Shown here: one piece after another, positions 8,812-16,943 of the stretch | Numbering within the stretch: position 1 is the stretch's first letter | How the letters are laid out: each line of letters starts with the position of its first letter | Notes under the pieces: model-generated | What the model was told of the DNA's origin: nothing | The model's input: only the letters and a program-made list of their open reading frames with translations | The model's database searches: none | Made by a program: the position numbers and the translations under genes | NCBI GenBank assembly: GCA_964525555.1 | Contig: CAZGHN010000003.1 | Location: 1-64,000, forward strand | Direction of reading: 5' to 3' | DNA length: 64,000 bases | DNA from: JAFGHJ01 sp964525555 | GTDB taxonomy: Bacteria; Hydrothermota; UBA3072

Positions 8812-8924
8812 TATTTTTCGGTTCTGTTGGGATCAGAAACCTCAAAGGATTTTTTATCTTCGGAGAAAAATATGTCAAGCTTTACTGCTCTAATGTTCTT
8901 TTTGATTTTGTAGACCTTATGCAT
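8811..8924 (-). CDS. Small basic protein, 37 aa, in the DUF1844-LysM-panB operon
   Basis: An open frame of 37 codons from ATG at 8924 to a TAA that overlaps the DUF1844 start (TAATG). GGAGG lies about 12 bases upstream of the ATG. It begins MHKVYKIKKNIRAVKLD and ends SFEVSDPNRTEK. The termination-reinitiation overlap and the ribosome site suggest it is translated, either as a protein or as a leader that couples DUF1844 translation. It begins 30 bp after the tRNA-Val 3' end. No family recognised. Confidence 0.5.
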   Translation of the reverse strand: MHKVYKIKKNIRAVKLDIFFSEDKKSFEVSDPNRTEK

Positions 8925-8954
8925 TTAACTAATTATCCTCCGTTTTTATAAAAT

Positions 8955-9028
8955 GGGCGAAAGAGGACTTGAACCTCTGACCTCCTGCTTGTAAGGCAGG
9001 CGCTCTCACCAGGCTGAGCTATCCGCCC
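8955..9028 (-). tRNA. tRNA-Val (anticodon TAC)
   Basis: 74 nt cloverleaf on the minus strand: acceptor GGGCGGA paired with TTCGCCC, D-arm GCTC-AGCCTGGTGA-GAGC, anticodon stem CCTGC/GCAGG with loop CTTACAA, variable AGGTC, T-arm AGAGG-TTCAAGT-CCTCT. The anticodon TAC reads GUA valine codons. The 3' CCA is not encoded. The promoter lies directly upstream (see that entry). Confidence 0.95.
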
Positions 9029-9035
9029 TTTTTTT

Positions 9036-9064
9036 ATATTAATTCCTAAGTGTTGTTTTGTCAA
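9036..9064 (-). promoter_or_regulatory. tRNA-Val promoter with start point at the tRNA 5' end
   Basis: -35 TTGACA (9064-9059), 17-nt spacer, -10 TAATAT (9041-9036), then seven A residues and the first G of the tRNA at 9028. The usual start site, about seven bases past the -10, falls on or next to the mature 5' end. Confidence 0.75.
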
Positions 9065-9250
9065 GGTCTTTGTGGATTTATTGGCACGCAGATGAACGCA
9101 GATTTTAAATATTTTTCAACCACAAAACACACGAAAAATACGAAACCCAGCCCCACCAATTATATTTTTTAACTTTAATTAAAAAAACCTAGGGGTAGGG
9201 TTTAGATTGTTTAGTGTTTTTAGTGGTTAATACTAGGTATTTGTGGTGAG

Positions 9251-10360
9251 CTATTTGTGGTGTTTATATTTTTTGTTTTTTATGACACTTTTGTAGAAAT
9301 CTTCTGTTTTTTTTGCAACATCATGCCAGTCGTATTTTTTTGCTGTTTCCATTCCTATTTTTCTTATTCTCTGTGATTTTGAATCATTTTCCAGAATTGA
9401 AATTGCCTTATTTGCAAGGGATTGCGGATTTCCTTTTTCAAATAACATTTCTTTGTCTGGGATTACATCTTTATACCCGTCTATATTAGAGGCGATCACA
9501 GGTGTACCGCATGCCATAGCTTCAAGAAGTACAATACCAAAAGTTTCTCCGCATAAAGCGGGTGAACAGTAAATATCTGCACTACGGTAATATACCGGAA
9601 CCATATTATTGGGTATCATTCCCTTGAAAATGATGAATTTTCTTAATTCTTTAGGGATGTCTTTCGGAGGATTTCCTTTTCCTGCTACGATGAGTATTGC
9701 ATTAGGTATTTTTTTCTTTATTAGTGGAAAGGCTTTTATCATGACTGGCAGTCCCTTTCTAGGATCTAGTCTGCCTAAGAATAGAATGATTTTATTGTTT
9801 GAAAATTTTTTTAATTTTTTCCCTTTAGGAGTGAAACGTTTTGTGTCCACTCCGTTGGCAATGATTTTATAGTTGCCTTTTGGGAAATGAGGATAAATTT
9901 CTTTGAATGCATGCTTGGATACGCATATTGATCCATCTAATTTTTTAGAGATCGAAGTAAATAAAAATTTTGAAATTTTATAATAGTTGAAATTTGAAAA
10001 AGCAGTATGGAACGTTGCGATATTAGTCGTATTGGAATATAAAAGTGCTAAGAAAGGAAGATTAGGAGCATAGGGACCATGCGTGTGAATAATATCGAAG
10101 GAATTATCATTAATAAATTTTTTTACTTGTGAAAATAACGTTGGAGAAAAAGTCCAATTTACTTCACTTTTGTTTGCGTGTAAGGTTAATCTGTTTCCCA
10201 GTCTTGTTATTTGGCTATCTTCTTTTGCTTCGGGGTGTTTACCAGTAAGAATATGAACATCGTTTCCTAGTGCCTTAAGAGCTTTTGAAAGATGATGAAG
10301 TACTTCGCTGACTCCTCCGGGATCTGGGTAAAAAGAATCAGATACTTGAAGAATTTTCAT
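9251..10360 (-). CDS. Glycosyltransferase family 4
   Basis: 369 aa, GT-B fold. The N-terminal Rossmann half begins MKILQVSDSFYPDPGGVSEVLHHLSKAL, with the glycine-rich acceptor loop typical of GT4, and contains IIHTHGPYAPN. The C-terminal half has IILFLGRLDPRKG, then the nucleotide-sugar site CGETFGIVLLEAMACGTPVIAS with the E-x7-E pair. It transfers a sugar from a nucleotide or lipid donor, most likely to a cell-surface glycolipid or polysaccharide, at the inner face of the membrane. The start lies inside the end of the HD-GYP gene (23-bp overlap), so the two are co-translated; that pairing is unusual functionally. Donor and acceptor cannot be told. Confidence 0.88.
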   Translation of the reverse strand: MKILQVSDSFYPDPGGVSEVLHHLSKALKALGNDVHILTGKHPEAKEDSQITRLGNRLTLHANKSEVNWTFSPTLFSQVKKFINDNSFDIIHTHGPYAPNLPFLALLYSNTTNIATFHTAFSNFNYYKISKFLFTSISKKLDGSICVSKHAFKEIYPHFPKGNYKIIANGVDTKRFTPKGKKLKKFSNNKIILFLGRLDPRKGLPVMIKAFPLIKKKIPNAILIVAGKGNPPKDIPKELRKFIIFKGMIPNNMVPVYYRSADIYCSPALCGETFGIVLLEAMACGTPVIASNIDGYKDVIPDKEMLFEKGNPQSLANKAISILENDSKSQRIRKIGMETAKKYDWHDVAKKTEDFYKSVIKNKKYKHHK

Positions 10361-11687
10361 CAGAGGTAACTGCTGTTAATATAGAAGCCGGGTTGAAATC
10401 TACCTCATTTGGTGATAAAGCTCTTATTATAGTTGTTTCTTTTGGAGTTCCCTTTAGAGCTTTACCTTTTTTTACTATTGCAACTTCTCTATCGGATATC
10501 ATAACTCCTTTCATTCCGCCTTTTAGGAGAACTATGGATCCTGGTGGATATATGCCCATTATATCAAGGAATACTTTTACTAATGAAGGATCATAAATTT
10601 CGTTACTTTTTATTATATATTTAAGTGCTTCAAAAGGACTTCTTACATTCTGATATATTCTTGGAGTTGTCATTGCATCGTAAGAGTCGACTATCCTGAT
10701 AATACGAGCAAATAGAGTGGGTTTCTTCGTGCTTATATCTGGATATCCGGCACCGGAAAAATCTATATGATGTTCGAGTATTCCACGAAGTCCAAATACA
10801 GGTACTTCTTCTACGCCTTTTAGAAAAATTATTCTTTCAGCGGAAAGATAAGGATGTTGTTTAATCTTCTCATATTCTATATTTGTTAAAGTATCTGGTT
10901 TGTTCAGAATATCACCTGGAATATCTATTTTCCCTAAGTCGTGGAAAAGAGCAGATATTCCAAGTTCGAGTAAATCTTTTCTTGAAATACCCAGTTCGAT
11001 GCCCATAGCAATTGAAAGTATACAGACATTAGCGGAGTGGTTAAAAGTATAAGAGCCAATGTCTTTTATTATTGTTAAAGCAATAAGATAGCTTCTTTCT
11101 TTAAAGAGTAATTCTGAAAATTTTCTCACTATTCGGCGGGCTTCATATATATTTGCTTCTTCCTCAATAGTTACTTTTTTAAGATAGCTAACCGATTCGA
11201 GAAGAGTAGAGAGAGCTTCTTTTCTTATGGAGCGTAAAATACCATCTTTTTGTTTTGAGTCTTCTATACGTGTTATTTTTATAGATTTCACACCATCTTT
11301 TTTTAGATTTTTGGATAATTCATCAAAAGAGTGTTTTGAAGCAGCAAGGTGTGAGCCTAGAGAGCATAAAAAGGATACTATTTCGTCAAGTTCCGGTAAG
11401 TTGGTAAATTCAATTGAGCCAATCGATAAAGTTTTTAAATCATGAATCAGGGATCTGTATCTTCCCATTATGCCCATTTCTACTCTTGCCATTTCGTCAT
11501 TAAAAAATAAATGGTTATCGGAAATAGATAGTTCTATTTTCTTAAAGTCTTTGAATAGTTCTGATAAAAATTGATGAGTTTTTTTAGCGTGCTGGTAAAG
11601 TGTTTGACTTTTGGTTTGAAACACTCTTGCTATATGAATTGATGATGAGAAATATAGTATAAGATTTCTAATATCACTTTGTTTCAT
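10338..11687 (-). CDS. HD-GYP domain phosphodiesterase
   Basis: 449 aa. The N-terminal 190 residues are helical and of unknown fold. Residues about 205-380 form an HD-GYP domain: HSANVC, LFHDLGKIDIPGDILNKPD, the HPYLSAERI helix, LEHHIDFSGAGYP with the GYP motif, and RIVDSYDAMTTPR. These are the metal ligands and c-di-GMP signature, so c-di-GMP hydrolysis is likely. Residues 390-449 form a small beta domain (PPGSIVLLKGG) common after HD-GYP domains. It overlaps the HEAT-repeat gene upstream by 14 bp; HEAT protein plus HD phosphohydrolase is a recurring pair in diderm bacteria, which suggests the HEAT protein regulates or scaffolds it. Confidence 0.87.
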   Translation of the reverse strand: MKQSDIRNLILYFSSSIHIARVFQTKSQTLYQHAKKTHQFLSELFKDFKKIELSISDNHLFFNDEMARVEMGIMGRYRSLIHDLKTLSIGSIEFTNLPELDEIVSFLCSLGSHLAASKHSFDELSKNLKKDGVKSIKITRIEDSKQKDGILRSIRKEALSTLLESVSYLKKVTIEEEANIYEARRIVRKFSELLFKERSYLIALTIIKDIGSYTFNHSANVCILSIAMGIELGISRKDLLELGISALFHDLGKIDIPGDILNKPDTLTNIEYEKIKQHPYLSAERIIFLKGVEEVPVFGLRGILEHHIDFSGAGYPDISTKKPTLFARIIRIVDSYDAMTTPRIYQNVRSPFEALKYIIKSNEIYDPSLVKVFLDIMGIYPPGSIVLLKGGMKGVMISDREVAIVKKGKALKGTPKETTIIRALSPNEVDFNPASILTAVTSDENSSSI

Positions 11688-13227
11688 GTTTCTTTAAAAT
11701 CTCCTCGGCCGTTTCTTTTAGCTGCCTAGATTTTCTGTATTTTTTGATAATTTCGATGGCTCTTTCGTCTTTTACATTAGATAAAGCCCGGATGGTCATT
11801 TTCTTGATATCATATATTTTTTCATTAAACAGATGCTTTTTACGAAGTATTGTATTGAATATTCTTAATGTATCTTCGGTGGTCAAAGTAGAGAGTAGTT
11901 CTAGTAATGCCTTTATTTCGTTTTCGGGTAGACGCCAGAATTTTTTTGATAGAATCCAGTCTCTTATGATTTCAAATTCCTCTGGGGTCCATATTGCTTT
12001 TAATTTTTCTAGTACTAAAACTCTGACTGATGAATCCGGATGTTTTAAATATTCGATGACATCTTTTCTTGATAAAAGTGAAAAAAGAGTTTCTTTTATT
12101 TGGGGTAAATTTTCTCTTTCAAATAGTTCTTTTAAACATGGAATGAAGTATGGATCTTTTAGTTTTTTTACAATTGACAAAAGAACTGAGAAAGCTTTCC
12201 CCTTGGAAGTGAGTAAACGTTTTTCAAGGTCCTTTTTTCGGTCGGCAAAGATGTTCTTTAAAAGAGAGACAATCAAATCTTTTACGATAAAATCGCTGGT
12301 GATTTCTAATTCATTTATTAATGGGTCTGTTGCTTTCATGCCTATGTATTCGAGCATTTCTACTGCTTCATTTCTTGTTCTGTTTGAAGAGGATGAAGTT
12401 AAAATATGAATATATAATTGCGTAGCTGGTTCAGAGACGAGTATTTCTTTTATTTCGTTTTGAATTTGAGTAAATTCTCCTTTAGTCTCGGTGAGGCTCT
12501 CAATTAGTTTTTTTGTCTGGTATAGAGCAGAAAGGTTGCCTGATGATAGAAATTTTGGAATTGAATCTCTAAGTATTACGTAGAGACTTTGTCTTTTTCT
12601 ATGTATTTGTTCATATGATAGAAGATCCTTGATACTTTCAATTAGTAAAAAAGGAGCACGTTCTCGATCAATTGAAATCTGTGGTTTATAGAAAATTCCG
12701 GATTTCTGTTCGTCTTTTTTATAGCTCTCTCTCTTTTTTACTTTGACCGGAAGTACTGTGAGTTGGTTGCTTTTTACTCCGGATGGCAATTTTAAACCTT
12801 CATATTCATCAATATTTTTAGTTTTTTCAACAGCATGATAAATTATATGAGGAAATTTGGATTCCCATAGATCTTCTATCAAGCCAACTTTAGAGGAATA
12901 TTCTCGACCAGCTATAATTGTTACTAGAGCTTCAAGTTCTTCTTCGCTTATTCCCTCAAGGAAAGTGAAAGACCTTATCCCATTGCGATATAGGAAGAGA
13001 GGAATTGAAGTTAACCTTTTTGGGTCGGAATGTAAAACTTTTGAATCACTCATAATTTTGTCTTCATTGATTGATAAGACTATAGGGCCTAACTCTTCTT
13101 GAGCTTTCTTAAGATTATCCAGACTTTTATTTATAAAATCTTTAGTTGTATCAGAAACTTTTTGATAAAGTTTATGATTTTTTATTGATTTTACAAAATT
13201 GTTTACAAAAAAGTCTAGATCTTTCAT
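11674..13227 (-). CDS. HEAT-repeat scaffold protein paired with HD-GYP
   Basis: 517 aa, soluble. The first 130 residues (VKSIKNHKLYQK, LTSIPLFLYRNGIRSFTFLEGISEEELEALVTIIAG) form a conserved N-terminal module often found next to HD-domain proteins, similar in outline to the N-terminus of the adjacent HD-GYP protein (KTHQFLSELF, SIGSIEFTNLPELDEIVSFL). Residues about 190-510 are HEAT-type helical pairs, e.g. TRNEAVEMLEYIGMKATDPLINELE and DSSVRVLVLEKLKAIW, the last ones ending in ALSNVKDERAIEIIKKY. It has no catalytic motif. It is the first gene of a three-gene set (HEAT, HD-GYP, glycosyltransferase) behind a leaderless-type promoter. A scaffold role is inferred. Confidence 0.75.
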   Translation of the reverse strand: MKDLDFFVNNFVKSIKNHKLYQKVSDTTKDFINKSLDNLKKAQEELGPIVLSINEDKIMSDSKVLHSDPKRLTSIPLFLYRNGIRSFTFLEGISEEELEALVTIIAGREYSSKVGLIEDLWESKFPHIIYHAVEKTKNIDEYEGLKLPSGVKSNQLTVLPVKVKKRESYKKDEQKSGIFYKPQISIDRERAPFLLIESIKDLLSYEQIHRKRQSLYVILRDSIPKFLSSGNLSALYQTKKLIESLTETKGEFTQIQNEIKEILVSEPATQLYIHILTSSSSNRTRNEAVEMLEYIGMKATDPLINELEITSDFIVKDLIVSLLKNIFADRKKDLEKRLLTSKGKAFSVLLSIVKKLKDPYFIPCLKELFERENLPQIKETLFSLLSRKDVIEYLKHPDSSVRVLVLEKLKAIWTPEEFEIIRDWILSKKFWRLPENEIKALLELLSTLTTEDTLRIFNTILRKKHLFNEKIYDIKKMTIRALSNVKDERAIEIIKKYRKSRQLKETAEEILKKHETK

Positions 13228-13234
13228 TGATTTA

Positions 13235-13262
13235 ATTTTACTCTAACATTGAAAAATTTCAA
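13235..13262 (-). promoter_or_regulatory. Promoter of the HEAT/HD-GYP/GT4 set, leaderless layout
   Basis: -35 TTGAAA (13262-13257), 16-nt spacer, -10 TAAAAT (13240-13235), then seven bases TAAATCA and ATG at 13227. No ribosome site precedes the ATG. Confidence 0.6.
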
Positions 13263-13590
13263 CCCCCCTTTTTGTTTTTGCGATATTTAAAAGATATAAA
13301 TCTACTTTTAAGAGTTTTTGCTCTATCGAGGCAAAGCCGCTAAAATGTAAAAATTAAATATCAAAATGCAAAACTACAAATCAAAGTTAAAAAATTTGTA
13401 AAAGGAAAAATTACGAGTGTCGCCAATAGAACGGATCTTTTTTTGATTTTTACTGTTTGGAGAATAGTTGATTTTGCATTTTAATTTGTAATTTTGATTT
13501 TTACTTTTTGATATTTGATTTACTGGAAATACTAAATTAACGAGAATTTTTTTAAAGAGTTAATTGATCCAAGACTTGGCGCACGAATTA
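13263..13590. repeat. Gene-free stretch with AT-rich imperfect palindrome
   Basis: No gene seen. At 13345-13523 an arm with AAATATCAAAATGCAAAAC units is followed about 90 bases later by its approximate complement (TTTTGCATTTTAATTTG, TTTTTGATATTTGATTTA). Two related elements occur at about 36533-36718 and 47998-48140. Confidence 0.6.
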
Positions 13591-14397
13591 CTATTCTATT
13601 ATGCGTATTGCTTCTGGATCGGAGGTGGTTATTTCAAGTCCGTATTTTTTGTGGTCGATGAGTTTACCTTTCAGTTCTATTTCTCTGCTGCTTAGTTCTT
13701 CAAGATTAAATCCAGTGTTTTTTAGTTTTTCTAAACCTTCTTTCCAGAGTACGAAAGTAAATTGGTCTTTTCCTTTACCAAAATCAATGAAAAGGTGTCC
13801 TGACCTAGAGACATTCCATTTGGTAGGTTTTCCTGAAATAATTATCCATTCTCCGATATTTTTTCTCAGCTTGGGTAAATTATACGGGTTGATCCTGAGA
13901 GGTCTTTTTATGTTTCTACTCCTATTCCAAAGTTCTGCAAATTTATCTGAGAATTTACGGATAAGTTGATCACTTTCTTTTATTATTAGAAGATTTTCAT
14001 CGTTGAGTTCTTCTGCCGAGTGAGTCCAGTTGAAGGAACCGGTAATCAAGACTTTCTTGTCTATTATTGCGAATTTATTATGCATTATTCCTTCGTATTT
14101 ATCGCCATGTGATTTGTGGGTTTCGTCCAGTCTAACATCTAGATTTTTCTCGTTTAGAAAGTGATGTTTTGAATATCCTATTTCCTCGGTACTTTTAGAG
14201 TCGAGAAGAATTCTTACTTTTACGCCTTTTTCTTTTGCTGAAACGAGGGCATTCGATAATTCCCTATCGGTTAATATATACATTGCAACATCTATTTCTT
14301 TTTGTGCAATTGCGATTTCTTTGAGGATTGCTTCGCGAGCACCCCCGTTTGGGCTAAAATAAACATTTATTGATAAAGAAACTAGTAATAATAGCAT
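13591..14397 (-). CDS. Secreted phospholipase D-like nuclease with OB-like tail
   Basis: 268 aa. A short signal peptide or anchor (residues 1-12) leads to one PLD domain (15-160): IDVAMYILTDRELSNALVSA, VRILLDSKS, then the HKD motif HNKFAIIDKKVLITGSFNWT (HxK, then Asp, then GSFNWT). One HKD per chain fits the Nuc/PLD6 group, which act as dimers, mostly as non-specific nucleases. The last 85 residues (GEWIIISGKPTKWNVSRSG, IELKGKLIDHKKYGLEI) resemble an OB-fold and may bind nucleic acid. A periplasmic or secreted DNase is the best guess. Its only visible ribosome site sits inside a strong hairpin just upstream. Confidence 0.78.
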   Translation of the reverse strand: MLLLLVSLSINVYFSPNGGAREAILKEIAIAQKEIDVAMYILTDRELSNALVSAKEKGVKVRILLDSKSTEEIGYSKHHFLNEKNLDVRLDETHKSHGDKYEGIMHNKFAIIDKKVLITGSFNWTHSAEELNDENLLIIKESDQLIRKFSDKFAELWNRSRNIKRPLRINPYNLPKLRKNIGEWIIISGKPTKWNVSRSGHLFIDFGKGKDQFTFVLWKEGLEKLKNTGFNLEELSSREIELKGKLIDHKKYGLEITTSDPEAIRIIE

Positions 14398-14401
14398 TTT
14401 T

Positions 14402-14440
14402 AAAACATCCCCCTCTGATTTATGTTGAGGGGGATGTTTT
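14402..14440 (-). terminator. Perfect 14-bp hairpin: terminator and/or lid over the PLD ribosome site
   Basis: AAAACATCCCCCTC (14402-14415) pairs perfectly with GAGGGGGATGTTTT (14427-14440) around an 11-nt loop. It lies 21 bp after the membrane-protein stop and five bases before the PLD ATG. The AGGGGG half is the PLD gene's only candidate ribosome site. It could terminate the gcvPB transcript, or hide the PLD start. Confidence 0.7.
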
Positions 14441-14461
14441 AGTAAGTTAAATCAACCCTTT

Positions 14462-14806
14462 TTATCTGTAGAAGAGTCCGATTATTCCGACAATTATTGC
14501 TGCTATACCGACGGGTACAGTTATTATTGTCATAAGATCATCGATTTGCTTTTCCGTTTCTTTCTTTGTTGGGATAAGTTTCAGCAAATCAAGTATTAAG
14601 ACTCCACCTGCGATAACACCCACGAATAGCTGCAAAGATCCTGCGGCTCCGTGTTTTCCCAAAAATGCTATGCTGGTTAGTATTACAACGATACCGATCG
14701 GTATTTTGAGCCCGGCAAGAGCTTTTATAGAGTCTTTCAGTTTTTTGTTAACTTTCTTGATGAGATCCATTGTCAGAATTAATCCACCTAAAATTAAAAA
14801 TTCCAT
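14462..14806 (-). CDS. Small integral membrane protein, 114 aa
   Basis: No family recognised. Hydrophobic segments at about 1-13, 34-50, 58-76 and 92-112 suggest three or four membrane helices. A basic amphipathic stretch (MDLIKKVNKKLKDSIKAL) follows the first, and a charged loop (IPTKKETEKQIDDLM) precedes the last. An AGGAGGTATAG ribosome site sits upstream. It lies 27 bp after gcvPB on the same strand and before a strong hairpin, so it is co-transcribed with gcvPB. No link to glycine metabolism can be seen. Confidence 0.7.
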   Translation of the reverse strand: MEFLILGGLILTMDLIKKVNKKLKDSIKALAGLKIPIGIVVILTSIAFLGKHGAAGSLQLFVGVIAGGVLILDLLKLIPTKKETEKQIDDLMTIITVPVGIAAIIVGIIGLFYR

Positions 14807-14833
14807 ACTATACCTCCTTTACGTTTTTTAAGT

Positions 14834-16276
14834 TTACGAGTTTCTGTACCATTTGACATTCAAATCTTTGTTTGCCTTTACCTCGTCGAGTCTTCCTACG
14901 GGGGTTGTGTTAGGACTATTTTGTAACAATTTCGGATTTTCTTCTGCTTGTTTTGCTATTATTTCCATTGCTTTTATGAAATTATCTAAAGACTCCTTCG
15001 ATTCGGTTTCCGTTGGTTCTATCATCATAGCCTCCTCCACAATGAGGGGGAAGTAAATTGTGGGAGCATGATATCCCATATCTAAAAGGGTTTTTGCAAT
15101 GTCAAGAGCTCTTACTCCATTTTTCTTAAATTTAGAAGCGGAGATAACAAATTCATGCAAGCACTTTTTCTTATAAGGGATATCATATTTTTCTTTGAGA
15201 TGGGAAAGCAAATAGTTTGAGTTTATAATAGCCTGCTCACAGGCTGCGCGCAGGCCATCAGCACCTAACATTCTTATATATGTGTAAGCTTTTACCATTA
15301 CAGAGAAAGCTCCGTAGAAGGTTGAAACTTTTCCGATAGAGTTTTTACCGGTCCAGTTAAATTTATATTTTTTTCCGTCAAATTCGATCGTTGGTACGGG
15401 CAGGAATTCCGAAAGATGCTTTTTTACTGCTACGGGTCCGCTGCCCGGACCTCCTCCTCCGTGAGGAGTCGCAAAAGTTTTATGTAGATTGAAGTGAATT
15501 ATATCTACACCAAAATCGCACACTTTAGCTATGCCCATTAGTGCGTTTAAGTTCGCACCATCCATATAAAGTAGAGATCCGTTTTTGTGCAGTACCCTCG
15601 AAAGTTCTTTTATGTTGGACTCGAAAACCCCTAACGTGTTGGGATTGGTAATCATAAGTGCTGCGGTATCCTTGTTTATTGATTTTTCTAAATTTTTTGC
15701 ATCTAAAATTCCCTCTTTATTAGATTTTATTTCTTTTATTTTAAATCCAGCTCTAGTCGAAGACGCAGGATTTGTACCATGGGCTGTATCGGGAATAAGA
15801 ACCATTTTTCTCTTTTCGTTTTTTAGATCGAAGTAAGCTCTGGCAATTAATAGCCCAGTTAATTCTCCATGGGAACCAGCTTCAGGTTGAATGCTTATAG
15901 AGTCCATTCCTGAGATTTCTTTTAAAAATTCTCCAAGGTCAAACATTATTTTGATTGCACCTTGTATTTCATTCTCAGGTGTTTCCGGGTGCAGATTTTC
16001 GAGTTTATCATGATTTACAACATCTTCGGCTACTTTAGGGTTGTATTTCATTGTGCAGGATCCAAGAGGGTATATACCTTTATCTATATGGTAGTTCTTT
16101 TCGGATAATCTTATAAAGTGTTTTATTGTTTCTCTTTCGGGAGTGGGCGAAAAATTCATTTGTTTCTTTCTTCTTTGTGATTTCTTTAAGAGCTTTGATA
16201 GAGGTTTTGCATTGATTCCAAGGGCAGGGGTATAATGATTTCTTTTAGAACAATTATGTTCACAAAGTAATTTCAT
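14834..16276 (-). CDS. gcvPB: Glycine dehydrogenase (decarboxylating) subunit 2, P-protein beta
   Basis: 480 aa, the usual length of the separate P2 subunit. It binds PLP and with GcvPA decarboxylates glycine in the cleavage system. Motifs in order: FIRLSEKNYHIDKGIYPLGSCTMKYNPK, IQPEAGSHGELTGLL, PDTAHGTNPASS, LMITNPNTLGVFE, MDGANLNALMG, then the PLP lysine in DIIHFNLHKTFATPHGGGGPG (about residue 266), and GADGLRAACEQAI. The start ATG at 16276 matches the family's usual MKL start. GcvPA, GcvH and GcvT are not visible beside it, so the system is scattered. The promoter is strong and the transcript appears leaderless. Confidence 0.95.
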   Translation of the reverse strand: MKLLCEHNCSKRNHYTPALGINAKPLSKLLKKSQRRKKQMNFSPTPERETIKHFIRLSEKNYHIDKGIYPLGSCTMKYNPKVAEDVVNHDKLENLHPETPENEIQGAIKIMFDLGEFLKEISGMDSISIQPEAGSHGELTGLLIARAYFDLKNEKRKMVLIPDTAHGTNPASSTRAGFKIKEIKSNKEGILDAKNLEKSINKDTAALMITNPNTLGVFESNIKELSRVLHKNGSLLYMDGANLNALMGIAKVCDFGVDIIHFNLHKTFATPHGGGGPGSGPVAVKKHLSEFLPVPTIEFDGKKYKFNWTGKNSIGKVSTFYGAFSVMVKAYTYIRMLGADGLRAACEQAIINSNYLLSHLKEKYDIPYKKKCLHEFVISASKFKKNGVRALDIAKTLLDMGYHAPTIYFPLIVEEAMMIEPTETESKESLDNFIKAMEIIAKQAEENPKLLQNSPNTTPVGRLDEVKANKDLNVKWYRNS

Positions 16277-16283
16277 ATTTGTA

Positions 16284-16311
16284 ATATTATTAGACTAATA
16301 GTTTTTGTCAA
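16284..16311 (-). promoter_or_regulatory. gcvPB promoter, leaderless layout
   Basis: -35 TTGACA (16311-16306), 16-nt spacer, -10 TAATAT (16289-16284), then seven bases TACAAAT and ATG at 16276; no ribosome site. The hairpin-rich element ends just upstream. Confidence 0.7.
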
Positions 16312-16314
16312 CCA

Positions 16315-16660
16315 GTGAGATTCTTTGAATTTTCATATCAAAGAGTACGAGATCAATTACGCCGGCAATTGTCGTTCTGGGGTATCGTTCTAAAAAACCG
16401 CAGTCAGTTTTCCCGGCGGGTGATTCGCAAGGAGTACTTTTCGAGAAAGACGTGGTCAATTTCCCCAGCGTGGAAATTGCCACTCGGCTCTCGGGTTCGC
16501 TCCTTTTGAAATGAGTATATTTCAAAAGACCATGCTCGCTCACCCTGCGAGACGCTTTCTTGAACAGCACTCCTTGCTCATTTTATTAATAAAAGTCCGT
16601 GACCGCTAGGTCTTCTATACATTTTTCTTGAGTGGAACCTCTTCATCGAATAAAAAGATC
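16315..16660. repeat. Hairpin-rich, GC-elevated element between gcvPB and the PBP gene
   Basis: Base composition is visibly richer in G and C than the surroundings. It contains perfect hairpins: CAATTTCC/GGAAATTG (16457-16479), CTTTTGAAAT/ATTTCAAAAG (16503-16528) and the palindrome TTTTATTAATAAAA (16581-16594). On the minus strand the last two are each preceded by a CATGGTC/CACGGAC-like word and followed by AAGGAG or AGGAG, so similar units are repeated. A 91-codon frame on the minus strand exists but looks like chance. It is probably a mobile or dispersed element or a structured RNA. Confidence 0.5.
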
Positions 16661-16906
16661 GGTCACTATCTGTGTAAATTAGTGGCAATAATATTTTCAA
16701 TTTACAATTTACAAATTGCAATTTACAATTATATACTAAGAAGTGTCGTATTTCTCTGTGTTCATAGGTTCTCTGTGGTTCAATTAATATTGTGGGTTGG
16801 GTTTTTTTTAACACAAATATATTTTTTCTCTGTGATCTCTGTGTGTTCTTTTTTTTCTCTGTGTTCTCTGTGGTTCAATCATTTTTTGGGGGATTGGGGG
16901 GGCGGC
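16661..16906. repeat. Low-complexity phrases upstream of the PBP gene
   Basis: CAATTTACAATTTACAAATTG near 16698 and several CTCTGTG(A/T)TCTCTGTG and TTCTCTGTGGTTCAAT phrases (16754-16880), of the same family seen at 36485 and 50250. No gene. Confidence 0.55.
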
Positions 16907-16934
16907 TTGACTTTGGGGTAAAGGGTATTAATAT
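16907..16934 (+). promoter_or_regulatory. Promoter of the PBP1A gene, near-leaderless layout
   Basis: -35 TTGACT (16907-16912), 16-nt spacer, -10 TAATAT (16929-16934), then nine bases and the ATG at 16944. No ribosome site; the leader would be at most a few bases. Confidence 0.65.
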
Positions 16935-16943
16935 AACCCCATA

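Noticed and set aside
11744..12409. 221-codon plus-strand frame opposite the HEAT-repeat gene
   Set aside because: It mirrors a well-supported coding gene, has a Ser/Phe-rich composition typical of antisense frames, and lacks a ribosome site.
16295..16570. 91-codon minus-strand frame in the hairpin-rich element
   Set aside because: It spans perfect hairpins and ends within the gcvPB promoter; its composition is repeat-like and no domain is recognisable. Treated as part of a repeat or structured element.
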